Below are positions 54,961-64,000 of a DNA stretch of 64,000 nt, piece after piece. Location of the stretch: assembly GCA_017893485.1 (NCBI GenBank), contig CM030368.1, positions 114,303,720 through 114,367,719 on the forward strand. The letters are read 5' to 3'. The stretch comes from Hemerocallis citrina. Lineage: Eukaryota; Streptophyta; Magnoliopsida; Asparagales; Asphodelaceae. The translations under genes were made by a program, and so were the position numbers. Positions within the stretch are counted from its first letter, which is position 1. Every line of letters begins with the position of its first letter. A model generated the notes under the pieces. The model saw nothing but the letters and a program-made list of their open reading frames with translations. It was not told where the DNA came from and did not search any database.

Positions 54961-56253
54961 GAGTCTTTCGATCAACTGAAGGCTTACTTGGTAAACCCCC
55001 CACTCTTGAGCAAGTTGAAGCCTGGCGAAACCCTCTACGTATACCTGGCTACTTCGGAGCAGACTGTTAGTGTTGTCCTGGTAAGAGAGGAGGATAGGAT
55101 GCAACGCCCCATCCACTATGTCAGTAAGGTCCTTAGGGACGCAGAACTCCGCTACCCGAAGGTAGAAAAGATGGCATACGCATTGATCATGGTGGCAAGG
55201 AAACTTTGCCCATATTTTCAGTCCCACTCGGTGGTCGTTCTTACCGACCAGCCGCTGAAGCAAATTCTCCACAAGCCCGAGACATCGGGACGTCTGATGA
55301 AATGGTCCATAGAGCTGAGCCAACATGACATCAGCTACCAACCCCGAACCGCTATCAAGGCCCAGGCCCTAGCGGAAGTCATTGTGGAGAGCACCATTCC
55401 CGACCCCTCTGAGTCGGATGAAGAGCCCCAGCTCTGGACTGTGTATGTTAATGGTTCCTCGTGCGCCGACGGAAGTGGGGCAGGGGTCATCTTGATCGGT
55501 CCAAACAGTTTCGTTCTGCAATACTCCCTCCATATACGCTTCTGCGCGGCGAAAAATGAAGCCGAATATGAGGCGCTCATAGCGGGACTCTGTATGGGTC
55601 GCAAAGCTGGAGCCAAATGCATCAAGATTTTTAGCGATTCACAGCTAGTGGTGAATCAAGTGTCTGGGGAGTACGAGACGAGAGATGAGTGCATGGCTAT
55701 GTACTTGGCAAAAGTCAAAGGGCTGCTAGCTCCATTTGAAGAAGCTCAACTCCAGCGAGTCCCCCGAGAGGAAAACGCACAGGCGGACGCCCTCTCGAGG
55801 CTTGCCTCCTCCTGCCTCCAGGGTTTGGAGCGAACCTTATTGATAGAGGTCCTCCTGAGACCCAGCATTGAGGAAGACGGCCCGGAACTATTGGAAGCCC
55901 TACCCCTAACACTTGGGGAGAACTGGATGAAACTCCTACTCGAATATCTCAGAGACAGAGTTCTTCCAGCTGACACCAGAGAGGCAAGAAGAGTCAGCAC
56001 CAGAGCCGAGCGGTACACACTCATTGAAGAAGTCATGTACAAATGCTCCCATACTCAGACAGACGGCAAACCCTACCTCAAATGTCTCTCCCCAGAAGAA
56101 GCAAACTATGCCTTGAAGGAGGACCATGACGGGATGTGTGGCACACACTTGGGGGCAAGATCCCTCGCCCGCAAAATCTTAAATTATGGCTACTTCTGGC
56201 CCACACTTCTTAGCGACTCCGAACAGTATGTCCGCCAATGCGGCTCCTGCTAA
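54961..56253 (+). pseudogene. T1 pol remnant: RNase H, second RNase H, integrase zinc domain
   Basis: About 420 codons without a stop, entered from a frame that lacks RT. First comes the ordinary RNase H region ('KPGETLYVYLATSEQTVSVV', 'RPIHYVSKVLRDAELRYPKV', 'VVLTDQPLKQILHKPE'). Then comes the archaeal-type second RNase H of Tat elements ('LWTVYVNGSSCADGSGAGVI', 'KNEAEYEALIAGL', 'FSDSQLVVNQVSG', 'ENAQADALSRLA'). Its first catalytic residue, normally Asp in VDGSS, is Asn here, which should inactivate it. Last is the integrase zinc domain ('HDGMCGTHLGARSLARKI' to 'YVRQCGSC', HHCC complete), which ends at a stop at 56253 where the core should start. The open frame has survived although the element is deleted on both sides. 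Confidence 0.92.
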
Positions 56254-57600
56254 AGATTTTCTCCGATCCATCGTCTACCACAAGCTCAGCTCTCCTCCTT
56301 CGCAAGTCCGATCCTTTCGCAATGTAGGGGATGGACTTACTCGGACCCTTTCCCTCATCCGTCACTCTGATCTTCAGGCGTGGCATTCGGCTTGAGCTAC
56401 CCGCATGAGAAGCCTCGGTGATAGCCCTCCAAAGTTGTGCCGCCTCGAAGCCCATCTCAAGTAGCACGTTCTTCAGCCCATCTCTCTCAGCCCTGACATC
56501 GAACAGAGACTGGCAAAGGAATTTTAATCTTAATCCCTGGCAAAAGGCCATCGAGGGACACGTATCCTCCCCTTCGGGGGGCACTTCGCGAGCCTTCTCC
56601 TTTAGCCGTTTCAGCTCAGAGTTTCGACGAGCCAACGTCTGCTTGAGGTAGTTCAACTCTGACTCGGCTTTAAACAACCTCTCTCGAGTTCGAGCAAGGC
56701 CCAGCTTTGTGACCCCAAGACCAATTCGGAGTTGAGACACTTCGGCAATCTCAGACACTTCGGCAGTCTCAGACACTTCAACAAAGCTCCTAAGGGACAG
56801 CTCAGACACGAGTCCAACAAAGCTCCTAAGGGACAATCTGAGATGCTTCGGCAACCTGAAAAGGCCAGAACATAAAGATGCTAAGTTTAAACAAAGCTCC
56901 TAAGGGACAGCTCAGACACGAGTGTAACACTTAGTCAAAAAATTTGGTTTCATTAAAGTTTTTGAATACAAAATGTGGTGGCCAGTCCGCTACAAGGCAA
57001 TACAAAATGAAAACAAAAACGAAAACAAAGTCAAGGAGCCACCTCAAGGAGTTGCTTCGCACTCTCGCTCGGCACTGTCACAAGCGCCTCTCCGGATTCA
57101 CCACCACTGCCATGTCCTCTTCGTCTCCTTCTCTATTTTCCTCAGCCTCGGCTTCAACTACGGGCACAACCTTCTTGCCTTCAATGGGGGCGTACAGGTT
57201 ATACCTCGAGATATTGAAGTCGGGGATGCGAGTTGCGAAGTGCTTGAGCACTTGAGCATAGGACTCCTCCATATTGGTGAGCATATGGGCCTCCACCTCG
57301 GCTTGGATCACCTTCGTCGCCCCGGCCACCGCTGCATCCCGCTCCCTTTGCATCTCCTACGAAGCCTTTAAGGCCTTCTCCCTCTCCTGCTCGCTCTGTC
57401 CTTCTCCTTGTCCGCCCTCGCCACTTCAGCAGCGATGCATTCATTCGCCTTGGCTAGCGCCGCCTCCAGAACGCTGATCTGAACAACTCGGGACTCCGAG
57501 AGCCGCTGCTCAACCTCGTACATCTTCCTGGCCTTAGCTTGCTTGGCTCGGTCCCTGTCGCTTATCGTCTTTAGTTCCTTTTCCTGCTCGGAAAACTGCT
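56254..57600 (-). pseudogene. T1 antisense region, coiled-coil part
   Basis: Minus-strand frames of high charge. One runs 57604-57368 with 'QEKELKTISDRDRAKQAKAR' and 'ANECIAAEVARADKEKDRAS'. Another runs 57353-57078 with 'MQRERDAAVAGATKVIQAEV' and 'IPDFNISRYNLYAPIEGKK'. A third runs 56760-56266 with 'FKAESELNYLKQTLARRNSE'. The heptad-like spacing of hydrophobic residues suggests a long coiled coil. This follows the N-terminal antisense domain at 58210-59240 on the same strand and fits the C-terminal half of the antisense protein of Tat elements. Frame changes and an apparent duplication of coiled-coil parts show decay. No function is known to me. Confidence 0.6.
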
Positions 57601-57604
57601 CCAA

Positions 57605-58209
57605 CAGATGACTAAAGTGACACGTGATCTGAAAGCCGAAGGAAAAAAGACGTGAGTATCAAAAACAACTAATTTTGAAATTTCGAAGAGCACAACAAGG
57701 ACACTTACCGACATTGTGGCCCGAGCGATCTCCAGCACGTCGTCGCCTACGGTTCCCGCCTTTAGTGTCGCTCGGTCCTTCGGGGTTGGCAGGTGGCGTA
57801 CGACCTGCATACTCATCATGGCAACGCTGAGGAAGCCGTCGAGCTTCATCATTCTCCAATCGGGGAAGAAGAGCTTCTTGTGCTCCTCGGTCAGGATAGC
57901 CTCTGCCTCGGCAGTGAGGGTGGCACTTCGAGCGCTAGCACAGCTCCAACAGAGAACACCCTAGTAGAAGGCTTGGAAGCCGTGGTGGAGGGAAGGGCCG
58001 CTTGAGGAGCAGATGGAGAGGCGGAGACCAGGTCCACCACTGGCGTAGGAGCTGAAGGTGCTTAAACAGCTCGACCAGACGAGGGTCCCGTCGTCGTCCT
58101 CTTCCTCTTCTTATTGTCTGACCCCTTTGCAGTGCCCGCACCTCGCTTCGCCAACATAGCTAAGAAATCCATACCGGCAGCCTCTGAAAAAGAAAAAAAC
58201 TGAAGAAGG
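57605..58209 (-). pseudogene. T1 antisense region, linker
   Basis: Minus-strand pieces in changing frames include 'MDFLAMLAKRGAG' with a basic 'NKKRKR' stretch (about 58140-58100, like a nuclear localisation signal), an Ala/Pro/Ser-rich stretch, and 'EEHKKLFFPDWRMMKLDGFL' (about 57880-57830). The pieces are consistent with one degraded protein between the conserved domain and the coiled coil. Exon-intron structure is possible but not demonstrable. Confidence 0.5.
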
Positions 58210-59240
58210 TTAGCACATGAAGAGAACGATAATTAAGAAAGAAAAAAAATAGACAGAGTGTACTAGGGTCGATCGGACTGTGACCCCACTGAAGAGAACC
58301 CCCTCGGTGATATCTTTCCAACTCAAAGTCGAAAGACCTAGGATCTTCGACACGACCTCCTCCTCCTCCTTAGTCAGCACCAACTCGGCCTTTGCCCACT
58401 TCGGAACGTCTTCCTTCCACCTCGTCGGAAAACGCCACTGCTCGAGACCTCGGATCAGGAAGTACTTCTCCTTCCAATGCTTGATGGAGTTCGGATTCTC
58501 GATCATCTTGACCCCCTTCTGCGGAGATAGGAAATACTGGTACTCCATCTTGCTCATGCGACAGATCCGATAGAGACTACGAAGCAAGACGAGCCGATGC
58601 TCGACCCCTACGGCCTGGCATTGGAGGATGAAGGCGATGACATGCTGCCACATTTTCGGCATGAACTGCACCGGGCTCAGGCCATACCATTACAACACTT
58701 CGATCATGAATGGTGGCAGGGGCAGCCGAAGGCAGGCATTGAGTGCGTATAGGGAAAGACACATGTGCGGGCGAAGTCTCCATGCAAGCTCGGAAGCCCG
58801 GACCGGGGAGGAGCAAGGTGTATTCCATCGGGATCCTGAACCCCTTCTAGATATGCTGAAGATCCGCCTCAGTCAGAATCGAGCGGATGTCGTAGACCTC
58901 AGAAGGATCCCTCGTACAATTCTCCTCATAGGTGGCAGACCTCCCATATACCACCCTGAAGGTCGTCGGAGTACTCCCTCACCTTCTCGAGGTTCGATAT
59001 CGTGGATGGTAGCCTACCTAATGCACCAGCCCCCCTCTCACTCTCCACGGTTGTCTCCACGATCGCCGACCTTGCTACTTCCTTCCCCTTGCTCACTGCC
59101 GAGGAGACCACTAAGGGCCGGTCGCTGTCTCGGTCCGAGGTGGAGGTCTCACTCCCCGACGACACTCTAGACATCTTTAGATACAAGTTAAGATATATAA
59201 TTACCTTAATGTGACGGCTATGGTCGGAATAGTTCGCCGG
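58210..59240 (-). pseudogene. T1 antisense ORF, conserved domain (gypsy-type putative transposase family)
   Basis: On the strand opposite to gag-pol, starting at about 59172 ('MSRVSSGSETSTSDRDSDRP'), I read 'LPSTISNLEKVRE', a frame change, 'VYDIRSILTEADLQHI' with a stop, 'GFRIPMEYTLLLPGPG', a second frame change, 'RLPLPPFMIEVL', a stop, 'WYGLSPVQFMPKMWQHVIAF', then 'KEKYFLIRGLEQWRFPTRWK' (open 58671-58210). The PPF...L...GLSPVQ..P..W pattern is that of the plant family known from Pfam as 'Transposase (putative) gypsy type', found antisense between integrase and 3' LTR in Tat elements. Recognition is by memory of the pattern. Its role is not established. Confidence 0.75.
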
Positions 59241-59439
59241 AAAGATGATTGCCTGGCCACGACTGCTAGCAGCGCCACTCGAGAGCAAGAAACAGCTTAG
59301 AGAGTGAAAGAAAAAGTGAGAAGTGAAGAATGGGGGAGTGGGGAGAGTGGAAGAAACGTATAATACAAAGGGGGAATTGGGTGGGCTTACAAGCACTTTG
59401 GGCCCCACAGAAGCCCATCAGAAGCCTAAGCTACAGAAT

Positions 59440-60960
59440 CTAAGCATGCTCCAGCAATTCCTCGTGATTCGTGCCTGATCCCCATCAGATGGCTCAGAAG
59501 TTACCACGTCGCATGGAACCAAAATCCGAGCAACCGAGGCACCGGGATGTGTATTAGGGAAAAACAACTAATTCCTCGTGATTCGTGCCTGATCTCCATC
59601 AAATGGCTCAGATCTCGCCACGTCTCCGAGCAACTGAGGCACCGAGATGCGTATTAGGGAAACACAACTAATTCCTCGTGATTCATGCCTGATCTTCATC
59701 AAACGGCTCAGATCTCTCCATGTCGCTCGAAAATAAAATTCGAGCAACCGAGGCACCGAGATGCGTATTGTGGAAAAATAACTAATTCCTCGTGATTCGT
59801 CCCTGATCTCCATCAAACGGCTCAGATCTTGCCACGTCGCTTGGAACCAAAATCCAAGGAACCGAGCTGCGTATTGGGAAAAAATAACTAATTCCTGGTG
59901 ATTCGTGCCTGATCTCCATCAAACGGCTTAGATCTCACCACGTCGCGAAAAATAAGTCTTTTCTCGTGCTTCGCGCCTGATCCTCATCAAACGGCTGAGA
60001 TCTCACCACGTCGCTCGGAACCAAAACCATGCAACCGAGGAACCAAGCTGCATATTGGGGAAAAACAAATATTTCCTCAAGATTCACGCCTGATCTCCAT
60101 CAAACAGCTCAGATCTCGCCACATCGCGAAAAGTCACTCTTTTCTCGTGATTCGCGCTTGATCCTCATCAAATGGCTCAGATCTTGCCACGTCAATCGGA
60201 ACCTAAATCCGAGCAACGAAGGAATCGAGCTACGTATTGGGGAAAAATAATTAATTCCGCGTGATTCGCACCTAATCTCCATCAAATGGCTCAGATCTCG
60301 CCATGTCGCCAAAAATCACTCTTTTCTCGTGATTCATGCCTGATCTTCATCAGACTGCCATGATTGTGCCACATCGCTCGGAATCAAAATCCGAGAAACT
60401 GAGACACTGAGCTGTGTATTGGCGAAAAATCACTCTTTTCTCGTAATTTGCGCCGGATCTTCATTGGACAGAAATGATTGTGCCACGTCGCTCGGAACCC
60501 AAATCCGAGCAACCGAGGCACCGAGTAGCGTATTGGCGAAAAATCACCAATTCCTCGTGATTCGCGCCTGATCTTCATCAGATGGCCATGATTGTGCCAC
60601 GTCGCTCGAAATAAAAATCGAGAAACCGAGGCACCGAGCCCCATATTGGCAAAAAAAAACAATTCCTCGTGATTCACGCCTAATCTTCATCAAACAGCCA
60701 TGATTGTGCTACATCGCTCGGAACCCAAATCCGAGCAACCAAGATACCGAGCTGCATATTGGCGAAAAAACATGAATTCTTCGTGATTCATATATGATCT
60801 TCAACAGACAGTCATAATTGTGCCACGTCGCTCGGAATCAAAATCCGATCAACCGAGGCACCGAGCAGCGTATTGGCATAAAATCACCAATTCCTCGTGA
60901 TTCACGCATGATCTTCATCAGACCGCCCTGATAGTGCCACATCGCTCGGATCTGAAATCC
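59440..60960. repeat. T1 3' tandem array, ~113-bp and ~70-bp units
   Basis: About fifteen copies beginning around 'ttcctcgtgattcgtgcctg' and containing 'atcaaacggctcagatct', 'gccacgtcgctcggaa' and 'gcaaccgaggcaccgag'. Starts read by eye are near 59454, 59570, 59669, 59783, 59888, 59959, 60070, 60138, 60250, 60320, 60435, 60548, 60661, 60775 and 60889. Most intervals are 99-116 bp, but three are about 70 bp and alternate with long units between 59888 and 60320. The short units lack the second half. Open frames across it are periodic by-products. Confidence 0.93.
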
Positions 60961-61149
60961 AAGTTGCCAAGGCACCGAGCTGCTCACGCGGAGAAAATGC
61001 CTTTGCATCAGAGGAGCCATCCGATCACTCCGAAATTCTCGCCGAAGCTTGATGAACGCCTCTGATTCAGCCACGTCACCAAAGCGGTGATCCACCCTCT
61101 GATCTTTCAGATATTTGTACAAGTGAGCAATGGACGTCCCAAATTCGTC

Positions 61150-61560
61150 CACGTTGATAATATCGTGATTAAATCTGTTTTTTAGTTATTAATTCGAATT
61201 ATATATTTAAAAATTGCAACAAAAAAAATAAAAATTCTAAAAAATAATTATAAATTCGGGAAAATATTTTTGAGCCCCTAAGTAAATAATTATTCATTAG
61301 AATAATTAATTAGTACTCTCGGAAAAATAAATCATCGCATTGCAAATTTAAATAAATGATTCGAAAAATAATATAAAAATCGGAAAAAATTACCAAAAAT
61401 CCAGAAGAACCTAAGAACAATCTTGGGTGTATTACCAGCTCAGAAAAACATTGTTGCTCCTCGAACAAGATTCGAATCCCCTTTAAGAACTCTGATAAAA
61501 TCGTGTACGCCATTGAAACAGCAAAATTACTCCCCAAAGGCTGTAGCTAACATTCTTTAG
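61150..61560. other. T1 AT-rich 3' noncoding stretch
   Basis: Between the tandem array and the polypurine tract, strongly A/T-rich, especially 61150-61420. I see no gene in it. Confidence 0.7.
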
Positions 61561-61574
61561 GAGTGGGGGCCTCG
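61561..61574 (+). promoter_or_regulatory. T1 polypurine tract
   Basis: GAGTGGGGGCCTCG immediately before the 3' LTR, with the G-rich core expected of a plus-strand primer. Confidence 0.75.
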
Positions 61575-62152
61575 TGATATGGCTAAAATGGGATTAAATC
61601 GGAACTTTCCAAATCGAGCACAAATCTTAGAGTTCACAGGGGCAAAACGGTAATTTCACCTACAAACGGGTCCGAAATGGGAACTGGGTCTCTTCTCTAG
61701 GGCCCAATAACCCATGAATGGATCTGTCCAACTGGGTACGGGTCCCAACCGGTTAAGAGCTAGTTCTGACTGATATGGGGGAATCTTGATTTGTCCTTAT
61801 TCCTAGGAGGTGGTTCTAACCACTTCTATCAAGCCACACCGGGGAGTAGAGATTTGTTTTTATCTCGAAACAAATTCCCACGGTGACTATAAAAACCCCC
61901 TACCTCCTACCTTTTCCAAGGTGATCACTCTTTGCCTACCTAAAGCTTTTTCATATTCTTTTCTGAGTACTGACAAGAGTGTCGAAGGGTTCGTCGCCGG
62001 GATCAACCCCGGTGTTTCGAACCTTATGCAGGTCAACGGGAGTAGCGAGAAGCCAGCCAAACAACGGTGGAAGTGGTCAGATTTGACCTATTCGATTCCT
62101 CTCGAACTCACAAATTCATCTGATTGTCCCCACACCGAAATCAGCGGCAACA
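61575..62152 (+). repeat. T1 3' LTR
   Basis: Starts TGATATGGCTAAAATGGG and ends CAGCGGCAACA, the partner of 53399-53964. The TATA-like 'gactataaaaaccccc' is at about 61876-61891. Confidence 0.95.
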
Positions 62153-62157
62153 TCAAG
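62153..62157. repeat. Target-site duplication TCAAG of T1 (right)
   Basis: Second copy of 53394-53398. Confidence 0.88.
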
Positions 62158-64000
62158 TATCAAGTATCATGTAGGATCTATGGATCCCCTTTCGAGTACA
62201 CGTTTCTGTATTTTACACTATTAGATCTTTCCCTTTAACCCCGACTTAGTTTCTTGTTATTATTATTCAAGAAGGCATGACGTGCACAAACAAGGCAAGA
62301 AACATGGTAAGACAACAAGGGACATGTACAAGTTGAATAAAAGACACGAACGGATGACAAATGACTCAAAATAGACTAAGACAACAAAAATTTAAGTTCT
62401 GGACAGCAAGATAGTACTGCACCAAATATGGAATTCTCGTTGCCACGAACGTGCAAATCTGGATTCGTTAAGGAATATAGAAAATTGACTCTCGGCCGAA
62501 TCCAATACATATATACAAGTCATATAATAATCATAGGAACAAGGCTAAAAACAGAATTATATACAGAAATCATGTTCAGCTAGAAATCACAAGGTTGAAT
62601 TCACCAGCATGAAAACGGCATGAAACCTTACTGATTAAATCCAAAAAAAATCTGGAGTATTCCCCAGTATGTCTAGTATCAGAAATATAATTTCATAATA
62701 TTGCAACATGGATAGCATAGTCAAAGATATTCGGAAAACAGCAAGATACAGCAAATTTGTAAATCTAAAACTCTTGACACAGCAGTACTAAAACAACGAT
62801 AGATTATAAAGTTTAACTCGAAACCTAAATCCATCAAAAGGGTGATAAAATAGATACATCAAGCTACATTTTATATTTACAAAGTTTTTATCAACAGCAA
62901 CTAGAATCAGGTTGAAAACATGGTTATTTACTGAACAACATGAAATTCTAAAAATATAGTAGTTGTTCATAAGCGTAGAATAGTTTATAAACTTCTTCAA
63001 ATAAATGTACAAAAATTTAGGGTTAATCTTGGTCAAGTCTAGGTATACCCAGCAAAATATTAGATCCAAATTTTATCTTTAACATCAGTATTAAAATAAA
63101 TAACTCTACAGAATTCACATAAAAACCGAATCAGGAATTGTTTAACACGTCTGTACTCACAACTCACAAATCGAAACTGAGATATGTTAGAAATTCTGGA
63201 AAATAGACAACGAGAACTACGATTTATAATCACAAATTAAATTGATTTGCTGACCTTAACAGGGTCTAAAATACTGAAACAAAATGAGTCAACTGCAAAA
63301 AATAAAAATCTTTTCATGTATTAAATCAAATAGTTCATATGCAACAAATCCAAATTATAACAAAACACAAAACATGGTATAATAGATGTCCAAGACAACA
63401 TGGTAAGGGTGTTTAACAAGTCTACCACAAGAGATTACAACTAACACATCAGGCATACTACAAGGGTACAACATATCATGAATCACGAACAATATACATA
63501 CATGCATCAAGTCTAGATTATTTGTAAATTATTATTCATGTCGTGTGTGTAACAAAGACGACTACGAATGGATCAACAAATAAAGAAAGGATCTAACAAG
63601 GAATTTTCATGAGAACGAAACTAGAAACAAAAACCACACAACAAGCGGTATTTAGTACTTGTATATACAAAAAAAGAATACAAGTTACTTGCCTTGAAAT
63701 TAACGACGATTCAGACGAGAAAAAGAGAATAACGGAAATAGATTCCCAGGCACGAACATAATACCACGAGTGGATCACGAAAAAACCTCGAACACAAAGC
63801 AAGTATCACCTACGTGCACACAACCCAATATTTCGAGAGACCAAAACGCAAGCACCCAAGGCAAAGGCAGCCCCGGGGAGGCGGCCGGGGGGGGGGGGGG
63901 GGGAGAGAAGGAGGTGCACTGCGAGGAAGGGATGATGGCGGCCCAGGGGCGACGGCAAGTAGTGGACGGCATGGCGGCGCTGGCTGCTGGCTATTATCGC
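62158..64000 (-). mobile_element. G2 5' LTR, 5' segment, running off the window
   Basis: Resumes the G2 5' LTR and follows the 3' LTR from about 45200 to about 47010. The last bases lie in the C-rich leader; the plus-strand G-run at about 63888-63903 is absent from the 3' LTR. The LTR start (about 650 bp more), its TATA region and the G2 target duplication are beyond the window. Confidence 0.9.

Larger units (their letters stand above)
53399..62152 (+). mobile_element. Tat-type Ty3/Gypsy retrotransposon T1, internally deleted
   Basis: An 8.75-kb element with LTRs of 566 and 578 bp, a TTGGCATCGTCTGTGGGAA primer site of the type used by plant Tat/Athila-like elements, a gag remnant, RNase H plus a second archaeal-type RNase H, an integrase zinc domain, an antisense coding region, a 3' tandem array and a polypurine tract. 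Protease, RT and the integrase core are missing, so it depends on other elements for mobility. The second RNase H and antisense ORF identify the Tat lineage. Confidence 0.93.

Noticed and set aside
55335..56148. Minus-strand frames opposite the T1 RNase H region
   Set aside because: Unlike the region beyond 56260, the plus strand here carries a clear protein, so the antisense frames are shadows.

Overview
The window looks like intergenic DNA from a large, repeat-rich flowering-plant genome. I can find no ordinary cellular gene, tRNA, rRNA or CRISPR array. Nearly every base belongs to a nested stack of LTR retrotransposons: Ty1/Copia, chromodomain-bearing Ty3/Gypsy, and Tat-type Ty3/Gypsy. The plant assignment rests on initiator-Met tRNA primer sites, the plant-type Copia polyprotein, chromovirus integrases with a C-terminal chromodomain, Tat-type second RNase H and antisense ORF, and very long (3-4 kb) LTRs.

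Layout. (1) 1-3524 is a long minus-strand LTR, cut by the window start and built largely of tandem minisatellites. It abuts a decayed minus-strand Gypsy gag-pol fragment (G0, 3525-6130). (2) 6131-10138 is two truncated LTR pieces in head-to-head orientation. (3) 10139-44133 is a plus-strand chromovirus-like Gypsy element (G1) that has been invaded four times. A 3.5-kb solo LTR (S1, 12569-16100) lies in its 5' LTR. A young Copia element (C1, 17557-25391) with an intact polyprotein lies in gag. A solo LTR (S2, 26225-37873) lies in the protease region and is itself interrupted by a second, decayed Copia element of the same family (C2, 29832-37661, minus). An LTR fragment ends at 10138 inside the G1 5' LTR. 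(4) 44134-44266 is 133 bp that I cannot assign. (5) 44267 to the window end is G2, a minus-strand relative of G1 lying tail to tail with it. Its 5' LTR is split by a Tat-type Gypsy element (T1, 53399-62152).

Five nested insertions have perfect 5-bp target duplications readable at both ends: CTATT (S1), GAGGC (C1), TCTGG (S2), GGGGT (C2) and TCAAG (T1). This fixes most of the relative order of events. G1 and G2 are older than S1, C1, S2 and T1, and S2 is older than C2.

The most interesting points are these. G1 and G2 share a U-rich GT-AG intron between gag and protease, preceded 42 bp upstream by a shared gag stop codon, which suggests an RNA-level Gag/Pol switch. G1 gag carries a second, private 79-bp intron-like insert. 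T1 has lost protease, most of RT and the integrase core but keeps a degraded antisense ORF and a 3' tandem array mixing units of about 113 and 70 bp. The Copia LTRs carry a series of conserved dyads upstream of the TATA box. Only C1 looks potentially capable of coding for a complete polyprotein.
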